Origin: Acidimicrobiaceae bacterium
Lineage (GTDB): Bacteria > Actinomycetota > Acidimicrobiia > Acidimicrobiales > Palsa-688
NCBI GenBank assembly: GCA_003158835.1
Contig: PMLI01000347.1
Coordinates: forward strand, 1-14,319
Direction: 5' to 3'
Length of the DNA: 14,319 bases
Positions 6,859 to 13,012 of this stretch are shown piece after piece. Every line of letters begins with the position of its first letter. The stretch's first letter is position 1. The notes under the pieces are model-generated. The model made no database searches. It had not been told where the DNA came from and worked only from the letters and a program-made list of their open reading frames with translations. The translations under genes and the position numbers were made by a program.

Positions 6859-7941
6859 TCACTCGAGCAGACCTTCCAGCCGCAGGGACTGGCGGATCTC
6901 CTCGAGATCGCTCGCCTGCGGGGCGAAAGGGTAGTCACGGAACGGCTCGCCCGGCCGGTACGAACCGAATGGCCGAGTACACCCGGGCTCGCCCTTCCCG
7001 CCCGGGCAGCCGTTGGTCATGAACGCCTTGGCGTCCGCCACGACTGTCTCGATGGCCGGACGGCCGGCCCGGACGCGGGCCAACCCGCGGTCGCGGTCGA
7101 AGCCGAACCGCTTTAGGCCGTACCCCTCGGTTTCGATCAATTGCCTGGCCAGCTGCACCCGGCGCCAGCGCCGCAGCGACGGCTTCGGCCGCGCCGCCAT
7201 GCGCGTACCCGGCTCGGGGTTGAAACAGAAAAGGTACGAAGATATCTGCCGGTCCCGCAGCGCCACGAACAGCGCCAGCAGGTCTTCGTCGGTCTCGCCC
7301 AGCCCGACCACAATGTGCACGTTGACCTTCCAGGGCCCGAAGACTTCCCGAGCGCCAGTGACAGCATCCCAGTACCTCTGCCACTTCAGGCCGCCGGCCG
7401 GGACGTTCGTGCGGATATCCGCGAACAGTTCCTCGGTCACGGCATCGAGCCCGATGCCGATCATGTCGACACCGATCGACCTTAGGTTCTCCAGCCGTTC
7501 CCGGTTGAGCGCCGGCGGCGCTACCAGGACCGAGATCGGTACCCGGGCTCGGGCCGAGATCCGTCGGGCTATGTCGCAGGTATCGCGATAGGCGTGGCCG
7601 TGGGTGACCATGGAGATGCAGATCCGGGTCAAAGCGGGCTCGAACCGGACGATCCGTTCCACCAGTTCGTCGGTGCGCACCAGCGGCCACTCGACTCTGA
7701 TAAACGACCTGACTTCGGGGCTGGCCACGCGGGCCCGGGCCAAGCCGCAGTAGCCGCAGTCGGACAGGCAACCTTCGTCGTAGCTGAGCAGCAGGTTGAT
7801 ACCCCCGGGCGCGAAGTCGCGGCTGAAGCGGCCGGAGCGCACCCGCAGTGTGATCGCGCTCGCCATCGAGATCCGCACGTACTCCGGGCTCGTCCCGGTG
7901 ACGGGGCCGGCCGCGGTCGGCGGCGGGACTTGACTAAGCAC
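6859..7941 (-). CDS. Radical SAM protein, LipS1/LipS2-type lipoyl synthase component
   Basis: The 360-residue radical SAM enzyme has the cluster motif CxxxCxxC at Cys58, Cys62 and Cys65 (GCLSDCGYCGL). The surrounding INLLLSYDEGC and the C-terminal Cys-rich motif (TNGCPGGKGEPGCTRPF) recall the biotin-synthase-like LipS proteins. In that system two different radical SAM proteins jointly insert both sulfurs of lipoate, replacing LipA. A second, unrelated-looking radical SAM gene and two lipoate ligase-like genes nearby support this. I cannot say with certainty which of LipS1 and LipS2 this is. I chose the GTG at 7941, overlapping the preceding gene by 8 nt, because SPEYVRIS just before the ATG at 7866 looks like conserved protein; the ATG would give 335 residues. 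The open frame extending upstream to 8322 is a shadow of the ligase gene. Confidence 0.8.
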   Translation of the reverse strand: MLSQVPPPTAAGPVTGTSPEYVRISMASAITLRVRSGRFSRDFAPGGINLLLSYDEGCLSDCGYCGLARARVASPEVRSFIRVEWPLVRTDELVERIVRFEPALTRICISMVTHGHAYRDTCDIARRISARARVPISVLVAPPALNRERLENLRSIGVDMIGIGLDAVTEELFADIRTNVPAGGLKWQRYWDAVTGAREVFGPWKVNVHIVVGLGETDEDLLALFVALRDRQISSYLFCFNPEPGTRMAARPKPSLRRWRRVQLARQLIETEGYGLKRFGFDRDRGLARVRAGRPAIETVVADAKAFMTNGCPGGKGEPGCTRPFGSYRPGEPFRDYPFAPQASDLEEIRQSLRLEGLLE

Positions 7942-9004
7942 GCCGGCCCGCCTGTCGGCCGGCTTCGAGCACGGCGGCCACGACCCGCTCAGCCGGGACG
8001 CCGAGGGCGCCGGGCGCCCCCGAGCTGGAAACGACGGCGGCAACGGCGTTCTCGTCCAGGCGCCGCCAGCGCAGCCCCGACTCCAGCGCCACGACTTCGG
8101 GCGCCAGCTCGTTGAAGTCCCCGGCCACCAACGCGCTCTTGACGAGGTCGCCATGGGTGCTGAGATAGATCCTGGCCAGCCCGGCCGGCGCCTTGAGCAG
8201 CGCCGACCCACTGCCGTCACCAACCATGCTCCGCTCGTCCAGCCAGGACTGCGACCGGTACCGGCCGGCCGCCAGGGCGGCGGCCTGCGCCTGCTCCTCC
8301 TGGTCGGGCGAGCCGGGCTCAAGCTGGGCCCCGAAGGTGCCTGCGAAGCCGGCGGCTATGGCGGGCCGGAGCGTGGTCGCGTCGTGCGGGCGGCCCGTCT
8401 CGGCCGAAACCGTCGTAACCCGGTCCGTGACCGCGGCAATCGCCTTTCCCGCCAGCTTGGCGGCCGGTACCCGCAGCACCCGGAGCATGAACTCGACGTC
8501 GAGATCGGCCAGGACGCTGGCGTGGAAGAGCATGGCGCCGGCCGGGTCGACATAGAGGCCGAGGCCGGCGATCTTGCGGCCACCGGTCTCCAGGTCGTTC
8601 TTGCCATGAAAAGCCACGGTGACACCCAGCAGGGCGAGCCCGGCCGCCAGGGCGGCGGAAAGCTCCTCGATGATCTGGCGGGGACGCCGGTCGGCCGGTG
8701 CCCGGTCCAGGTAGCCGACCCCCAGCTGGCCGCGCCCCATGACGATGGCGCCGCCCCCGGTAAGCCGGCGGCTGACTTCGGTGCCGGTGCGCCGGCACGC
8801 GTCCAGGTCGACTTCGGCCGCCAGGTCCTGGTAGCGGCCGACCAGGGCGCAGTGACTGCGGTAGCTGTAGAGCCGCAGCGTCGGTGGGCAGTCCGGTTGG
8901 CCCCGCCCGTACCGGCGCATCAGCGCCTCGTCCAGCGCCAGCCCGTCGGCCCCACCGACGCCGTCGCCGGCCAGCAGGCGCCACACCCCGCTCACCCCGT
9001 TCAT
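7934..9004 (-). CDS. Lipoate-protein ligase-like protein (BPL/LPL family), full length
   Basis: Lipoate-protein ligases activate lipoate or octanoate with ATP and attach it to a carrier lysine. The 356-residue product has the catalytic fold motifs RRLTGGGAIV (79-88) and GRKIAGLGL (142-150) with the family's Lys144, plus the early YSYRSHCALVGRYQ segment. Its C-terminal part (SALLKAPAGLARIYL, then STHGDLVKSALVAGDF) is the accessory domain of LplA-like enzymes, so catalytic and accessory domains sit in one chain. Likely target: the GcvH-like carriers at 2388-2822 and 10038-10547. The ATG at 9004 is itself the fourth copy of a 17-bp tandem repeat, and translation probably depends on coupling through that repeat. 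The first residues, MNGVSG, are therefore repeat-derived. Substrate (octanoate or lipoate) cannot be told from the sequence. Confidence 0.85.
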   Translation of the reverse strand: MNGVSGVWRLLAGDGVGGADGLALDEALMRRYGRGQPDCPPTLRLYSYRSHCALVGRYQDLAAEVDLDACRRTGTEVSRRLTGGGAIVMGRGQLGVGYLDRAPADRRPRQIIEELSAALAAGLALLGVTVAFHGKNDLETGGRKIAGLGLYVDPAGAMLFHASVLADLDVEFMLRVLRVPAAKLAGKAIAAVTDRVTTVSAETGRPHDATTLRPAIAAGFAGTFGAQLEPGSPDQEEQAQAAALAAGRYRSQSWLDERSMVGDGSGSALLKAPAGLARIYLSTHGDLVKSALVAGDFNELAPEVVALESGLRWRRLDENAVAAVVSSSGAPGALGVPAERVVAAVLEAGRQAGRRA

Positions 9005-9055
9005 CCGGTCACCCCGTTCATGCCGTCACCCCGTTCATGCCGTCACCTCGTTCAT
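9001..9055 (-). repeat. 17-bp tandem repeats forming three ATGA-coupled mini-ORFs at a gene junction
   Basis: Between the radical SAM stop (9052) and the ligase ATG (9004) the unit ATGAACGGGGTGACGGC occurs as near-identical tandem copies with ATGs at 9055, 9038 and 9021, and the gene's own start at 9004 is a fourth. Each copy reads as a 6-codon ORF: MNEVTA, MNGVTA, MNGVTG. Each ends in a TGA overlapping the next ATG as ATGA. Every unit also carries an SD-like GAGGTGA or GGGGTGA 4 nt before the next ATG. The end of the upstream gene (GTGACCGCATGA) is itself like the unit, so the repeat is a serial duplication of a stop/start junction. Confidence 0.9.
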
Positions 9056-10041
9056 GCGGTCACCCGCACCGGGGCCAAACCGTGCGCCTGCGCCCCGCTC
9101 CAGGTCAGCGAACAGCAGTACTCGAACAGTCGGGGCGTCAAACCCCGTGACCGGGCGTACTCGATCGCCCCGTCGGCGGGGTAGGCGATGCCGTTGAGCC
9201 CGAGGTCGATGGCAGCCCGGTCGAGCTCACCCTTCAGGGCACCGAGCGGCCGGGCACAACCGAGATTGATCATGGTCGCCGGCGCCGCCAGCCGGGCGGT
9301 GGCGAAGAAGTCGGTCACCTGATCGGCCCGGGGCGCCGGCAGGTCCGCCATCGGGGTGCCGGCCAAGGGCACGAGCACCACCAGGACCAGGGCCGAGACG
9401 CCGTAACGGACGGCCATCTCGAGCGCCCGGTGCTCGCCCACAAAACGGCCGTAGTGCAACCCGAGCACGATGTGAGGGATGGTCCGCAGCCCCCGGTCGG
9501 ACAGGAGCCGTAGCGAACGGTCCACGTCGGCCACGGTCATGTCCAGGTGGTAGACGTCGCGCAGCGTCTCGTCGGCCCCGATGACGTCGAGCATCACGCC
9601 GTCCACGCCGGACGCCGACAGGCCGGCCGCCAGCTCCGGTGAGACCAGCCCGGAGTGCACGATGACCTTCATCCCGAGTTCGTGGCGGATGCGCGGGATG
9701 TGGCGCAGGTGCGCCAGCAAGGGCACCCCGCCGCTGCCATTGGAGCCGCCGGATAGCAAGAGCCCCTCGGTACCCCGCGCCCGCAGCCCCGCCGCCAGCC
9801 TGAACAGGTCCTGGTCGGCCCGGGCGTTCACCATGCCGCCGAGCACCTTCCCCCGGCAGTGGTCGCAGGACAGCGCGCAGGCCGAGCCGGTCACCGACAC
9901 CGGCAGGAACCGGCGGGGGCTGACCGGCGCCCACTCCGAGCTCTGCCAACGCTTGAGACCGGGCGCGTAAAAGTCCATGACATCGGGGAAGTTCGCCCGC
10001 CGCACGTCGGCCGGCCGGGACAGCGCGCCCGCCCTGGTCAT
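9052..10041 (-). CDS. Radical SAM protein, second LipS1/LipS2-type lipoyl synthase component
   Basis: The 329-residue radical SAM enzyme carries CxxxCxxC at Cys55, Cys59 and Cys62 (GSACALSCDHCRGKVLGG). Other features are the N-terminal FYAPGLKRW (24-32), GLLLSGGSNGSGGVPL, DGVMLDVIGADETL, PHIVLGLHYGRF and, toward the end, NLGCARPLG, DLGLNGIAYPADGAIEYA and a Cys-Cys pair (EYCCSL). This pattern fits the biotin-synthase-like half of the LipS1/LipS2 lipoyl synthase pair, which inserts sulfur at C6 and C8 of protein-bound octanoate. Its partner at 6859-7941 lies one gene downstream. The ATG overlaps the stop of the GcvH-like gene as ATGA. The C-terminal end VRVTA is encoded by DNA resembling the downstream 17-bp repeat. 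The enzyme type is clear; the LipS assignment rests on motif memory and context. Confidence 0.82.
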   Translation of the reverse strand: MTRAGALSRPADVRRANFPDVMDFYAPGLKRWQSSEWAPVSPRRFLPVSVTGSACALSCDHCRGKVLGGMVNARADQDLFRLAAGLRARGTEGLLLSGGSNGSGGVPLLAHLRHIPRIRHELGMKVIVHSGLVSPELAAGLSASGVDGVMLDVIGADETLRDVYHLDMTVADVDRSLRLLSDRGLRTIPHIVLGLHYGRFVGEHRALEMAVRYGVSALVLVVLVPLAGTPMADLPAPRADQVTDFFATARLAAPATMINLGCARPLGALKGELDRAAIDLGLNGIAYPADGAIEYARSRGLTPRLFEYCCSLTWSGAQAHGLAPVRVTA

Positions 10042-10547
10042 TGCGCGATCACCCCTTTGAGCCGGTAGTCGGCGACCTTGGCCGCGAACCAGGCGCTGAT
10101 CTCGGCCGGGTCGGCCAACAAGCCGGCCCGCGCTCCAGTGACGTCACCCCGGCTGTCATCGGTCCGGCGGGCCTGGGTCACGCCGGCCTCGGTCACGCCG
10201 GCCTCGATCATCCAGCCCGCTCCGTAAGGGTCCCGCTCGGCCAGGCCCGGGTCCCTGACCACGGCGTCGTTCACGGCCAGCACCGCACCGGAGACCGGGC
10301 TGATCAGCGGGCCGACGAACTTGGCCGCCTCGAGCTGGCCGAACGGCGACCCGGCGGTGAGCTCGGTCCCAATCGGGACGAAGGACAACTGAGCCAAGGT
10401 GCCGCTCGTCTCGATCCCGAGCGGGTCCATCCCGATCCGTGCCCGGGCCGGTCCGCTCGGCAGCACCCACATGTGCGTCTCGGGCTGGTAGCGCCGGTCG
10501 AGCGCGAGCTCAAAGCCGGCCACGCGGGCCCGCGCCGGCTGTCCCAT
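10038..10547 (-). CDS. GcvH-like lipoyl carrier protein, divergent second copy
   Basis: The 169-residue protein keeps an H-protein-like lipoyl region: GQLEAAKFVGPLISPVSG (70-87) with candidate lipoyl Lys76, then AVNDAVVRDPGL and DPYGAGWMIEA. It differs from the LbpA-type copy at 2388-2822 in both ends and in the lysine context (EAAKFVG against ESGKWVG). Residues after GWMI include a duplicated EAGVT, from a 15-bp tandem repeat. It sits inside the lipoylation block, between ligase and radical SAM genes, so it may be a dedicated scaffold on which octanoate becomes lipoate, or a second sulfur carrier. I chose the ATG at 10547, which overlaps a mini-ORF stop as TGATG. A GTG at 10577 or ATG at 10559 would extend it by 10 or 4 residues of repeat-derived sequence. 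Confidence 0.8.
   Translation of the reverse strand: MGQPARARVAGFELALDRRYQPETHMWVLPSGPARARIGMDPLGIETSGTLAQLSFVPIGTELTAGSPFGQLEAAKFVGPLISPVSGAVLAVNDAVVRDPGLAERDPYGAGWMIEAGVTEAGVTQARRTDDSRGDVTGARAGLLADPAEISAWFAAKVADYRLKGVIAQ
10176..10205 (-). repeat. 15-bp in-frame tandem duplication inside the GcvH-like gene
   Basis: The unit GAGGCCGGCGTGACC occurs twice in direct succession and gives EAGVT-EAGVT in the protein, with a diverged third QARRT behind it. It falls after the lipoyl domain core, in the variable C-terminal part, so it is probably tolerated. Confidence 0.85.
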
Positions 10548-10589
10548 CAGAGCACCCATGATCTCATCACAGCACACCCGGTCTCATCA
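10547..10589 (-). repeat. 20-bp tandem repeats forming two TGATG-coupled mini-ORFs at a gene junction
   Basis: Between the ligase-like stop (TGA 10589-10587) and the GcvH-like ATG (10547) the 20-bp unit TGATGAGACCGGGTGTGCTG is repeated with changes. It makes two 6-codon ORFs, MRPGVL (10587-10567) and MRSWVL (10567-10547). Ligase stop, mini-ORF 1, mini-ORF 2 and the GcvH-like start are each linked by TGATG, where stop and start share one base. The last codons of the ligase gene (GGTGCGCTGTGATG) match the unit, so the junction itself was duplicated. Confidence 0.85.
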
Positions 10590-11708
10590 CAGCGCACCCG
10601 GGCCGGCGGCGGCGAAGGCCGCGGCCAGCCGCCGACCGGGTTCGCCGAAGTCGGCCAGCACATCGGCGACCGAGCCCCACGGGATCCCGGTGACAGCCTG
10701 CTCAGCCAGTTCGGCTTGCCGGGCCGGCCAATCGCTCCCGCCCGCCCGTAGCCGCACCCGGTCGACCGTTCCCCGCACCACGCTGGCGGTGACCTGCGCT
10801 CCATCGTGCTCGGACGCAAGAGTCCACACGCCCGCCCGCACCTTGACCCGGCGAGCAGGCCGGTCCGTACCGGCGGCCGGTAGAGGCCGGGCAGGTCCGG
10901 CCAACCAGGCTTCGCTGCTGAACTTGTCGTCAAGGTCGGCCACCGTCCTGCGCTCGACCGGGTTCAGCTGGCCGGGCACGGCCCTGAGCCCCAGCGCCGC
11001 GGCATACGCACTGACCATGGCGGCCTGGAAAGCCGCCGGGTCGACCGGCGTGGCCGCTACGAACCGGCGCATCAGAGCCAACGTCTGTTCCCGCTGGGCG
11101 GGGCCGGGCAGCGCCAGCACCCGGGCTGCCCGTTCGTGGTCGAACCGCTGGATCAGGTTGCCGCACACCACCACGGCCTCCTCGATCTGGCCGGCCCCGT
11201 GCCCGCAGACCTTGCGGTGGCCGACGCAGATCTCGAGATCGTCATCGAGCGCGGCCGGCACCCCAACGGCGCGGAAGGCGGTCACGGCCGGCTCGAGCAG
11301 CATGCGCAGTGCCCGCCACCGGACCGGCGGCACAGCCTGGGCCGGCAGGCAGATCTGGAAGAACACCTGGTCGGCGTCCAGGTAGACGGTGCCACCGCCG
11401 ACCATGCGCCGGAGGACGGGCAGGCCGTGCGCCCGGCAGTACTCCTGGTCCACGTCGTCGAGAGCCCCGTGATAGCCGAGGCAGACATAGGGGGCGGCGG
11501 GGCGGGTGAACGAGAGCGTGGTCGGGGCACCGGCCGAGACCCCGAAACCGATCGCATGCCAAAGGGTCTGGGAGCGCAACGGCGAGCTGAGCCCGAAGTC
11601 GACCACCCGCAGGGCCCCAACCTCTGGTCGCAGGGCCCCCACCTCTGGCGGCAGGGCCCCAGCCACTGGTCGCAGGGCCCCGGCCTCCGGCGACAGGGGT
11701 TCAGCCAC
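10587..11708 (-). CDS. Lipoate-protein ligase-like protein (BPL/LPL family) with repeat N-terminus
   Basis: The 373-residue protein of the biotin/lipoate ligase family has PYVCLGYHGALDDVD (73-87), RRMVGGGTVYLD (100-111) and HRKVCGHGAGQIEEAVVVCG (164-183) with candidate Lys166. It differs in subtype from the ligase at 7934-9004 (HRKVCG against GRKIAG), so the two may split the work, one transferring octanoate or lipoate and the other moving it between carriers. The C-terminal part (VKVRAGVWTLASEHDGAQVT) resembles an LplA accessory domain. Residues 5-32 are four 7-residue repeats (LRPEVGA type) from 21-bp tandem DNA. The GTG at 11708 overlaps the HdrD-like stop by 8 nt. A later GTG at 11606 (VVDFGLSSPL) would remove the repeats and give a more usual N-terminus, so the start is uncertain. 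Confidence 0.8.
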   Translation of the reverse strand: MAEPLSPEAGALRPVAGALPPEVGALRPEVGALRVVDFGLSSPLRSQTLWHAIGFGVSAGAPTTLSFTRPAAPYVCLGYHGALDDVDQEYCRAHGLPVLRRMVGGGTVYLDADQVFFQICLPAQAVPPVRWRALRMLLEPAVTAFRAVGVPAALDDDLEICVGHRKVCGHGAGQIEEAVVVCGNLIQRFDHERAARVLALPGPAQREQTLALMRRFVAATPVDPAAFQAAMVSAYAAALGLRAVPGQLNPVERRTVADLDDKFSSEAWLAGPARPLPAAGTDRPARRVKVRAGVWTLASEHDGAQVTASVVRGTVDRVRLRAGGSDWPARQAELAEQAVTGIPWGSVADVLADFGEPGRRLAAAFAAAGPGAL

Positions 11709-11712
11709 GGGC
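11608..11712 (-). repeat. 21-bp in-frame tandem repeats at the start of the ligase-like gene
   Basis: Four clear 21-bp copies (11608-11628, 11629-11649, 11650-11670, 11671-11691) and a diverged fifth (11692-11712) that contains the GTG start and the upstream stop. The shared core on the minus strand is GGGGCCCTGCGACCAGAGGT. By eye the copy at 11650-11670 matches the start-codon copy at about 15 of 21 positions and keeps GTGGCTG in frame, as if the start site had been copied downstream. The repeats encode LSPEAGA, LRPVAGA, LPPEVGA and LRPEVGA. Confidence 0.85.
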
Positions 11713-13008
11713 CGGCCCGTCCCGCATGGCCTCGTCGATCAGCTCGATAATGTCGCAGACCCGAAGGTCCTCGTGGCCGGTCGATTTGGCCGCGTCGGTG
11801 AACCTGGGTACCTCGTAGGGGCAGCAGACTGCCAAAACGTCCGCCCCGGTCTGGACCGCCTCGCGTACCCGGCGTTCGGACAGCCGCTCCGTGGTGTGAT
11901 CGCGGGTGACGCTGTCCAGCCACATGCCGCCGCCGCCACCGCCGCAGCAGTAGCCGTTCTGCCGGCAGCGGGCCATCTCGACCAGCTGTACGCCGGGGAC
12001 CGCCTCGATCAGCGCCCGGGGGGCGTCGTACTCCCCGTTTTGCCGGCCCAGGTAGCACGGGTCGTGAAAGGTCACCCTCAAGTCGAGCTCCCGGGCCCAT
12101 TCGATCTGACCGACGAGGGGCGCCAGGAGCTGGGTGTAGTGCAGGGCCTCGAAGCTGTGCCCGCGCTGCGGGTACTGCGTGAGCAGGGCGTTGAAGGCAT
12201 GCGGGTCAGCGGTCACGAGCCGCCTGAACTCGTACTTCGCCAGGACCGCCGTCACGTCCTCGACCAGGGCGTCGAACAGCCCTTTCTCGCCCGCCAGCCG
12301 TTGGGAGACGGCCAGCGTCTTCTCTTCCGGGCCGAGCACGGCCCAGTCGATGCCGAGCGCCGCAGCCACCCTGGCAAAGGCGCGCGCCGCGTCCTGGCCC
12401 CGGGGGTGGAAGCTCCAGTAGTCCTCCACGTAGAACAGGACGTCGACGGGGCCCGGGCCCCGGCCCAAGATCCGTACCGGCGCCCCGGCACTGTCGGCCC
12501 ACTGCGCCCGGCGCCGCTGGTTCTGGCCGAGAGCATTGCCGTACCGGAAGGTCTTTTCGAAGACGTCCTGCAGTTCGGCCGGCACGTCCACACGGTTGAG
12601 GGCGGCCTCGCGCACAGCCGGCATGACCGCCATCATGTCGACCTCCTTCGGGCAGACCCGCAGGCAGTTGCCGCAGGTCGTGCACAGCCACAGGTCCGGG
12701 TCGACAAGCAGGTCGGTGCCGGTCTGGACCTTGCGGTGGATCTTGCGGGGCCCGTAGTCGCCCACCATGTCGACCGGACAGACAGCCACGCACTTCCCGC
12801 AGCCGTAACACCATTCGAGCGACTCGCCCCCGGGCAAGGCCGAGATGGCGGCGAAGCCGTCCGGACCGTAATCCGTGAGAACGCGGGGCTCGAACATCCG
12901 GTTCCACATGGCCGGCAGGTCGACCTCGCGCCCCGAGATCGTGGACGCGACCGTCGCGTGTTCCTTCTCCACCGCCACGGGCGGGACTTTTCGGCCACCG
13001 ACAGGCAT
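11701..13008 (-). CDS. HdrD-like iron-sulfur protein (HdrC-HdrB fusion, CCG domain)
   Basis: The 435-residue cytoplasmic protein has two [4Fe-4S] motifs, CYGCGKCVAVCP (67-78) and CTTCGNCLRVCP (109-120). A C-terminal CCG domain follows, with HDPCYLGRQNG (315-325), CCGGGGG (354-360) and VCCPYEV (394-400). This is the heterodisulfide-reductase-D layout, in which the CCG clusters act on disulfides or sulfur-loaded thiols. The N-terminal CCG half lacks cysteines (VEDYWSFHPR at 194-203 where VGC is usual), and the final CxxC reads CPYE. It has no membrane helices, unlike the related protein at 2819-5032. With the HdrA-like flavoprotein upstream it probably forms the catalytic unit that oxidises or reduces carrier-bound lipoate or its persulfide. 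ATG 13008 has GGGAGGT eight nt upstream. Confidence 0.9.
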   Translation of the reverse strand: MPVGGRKVPPVAVEKEHATVASTISGREVDLPAMWNRMFEPRVLTDYGPDGFAAISALPGGESLEWCYGCGKCVAVCPVDMVGDYGPRKIHRKVQTGTDLLVDPDLWLCTTCGNCLRVCPKEVDMMAVMPAVREAALNRVDVPAELQDVFEKTFRYGNALGQNQRRRAQWADSAGAPVRILGRGPGPVDVLFYVEDYWSFHPRGQDAARAFARVAAALGIDWAVLGPEEKTLAVSQRLAGEKGLFDALVEDVTAVLAKYEFRRLVTADPHAFNALLTQYPQRGHSFEALHYTQLLAPLVGQIEWARELDLRVTFHDPCYLGRQNGEYDAPRALIEAVPGVQLVEMARCRQNGYCCGGGGGGMWLDSVTRDHTTERLSERRVREAVQTGADVLAVCCPYEVPRFTDAAKSTGHEDLRVCDIIELIDEAMRDGPARG

Positions 13009-13012
13009 CGCC

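Noticed and set aside
7942..8322. Upstream extension of the radical SAM frame to 8322
   Set aside because: It overlaps the ligase gene in another frame and shows no family sequence before about SPEYVRIS.
9001..9055. CRISPR-like array
   Set aside because: Units are 17 bp, directly abutting, with no spacers and with start/stop codons in register; it is a tandem repeat at a gene junction.
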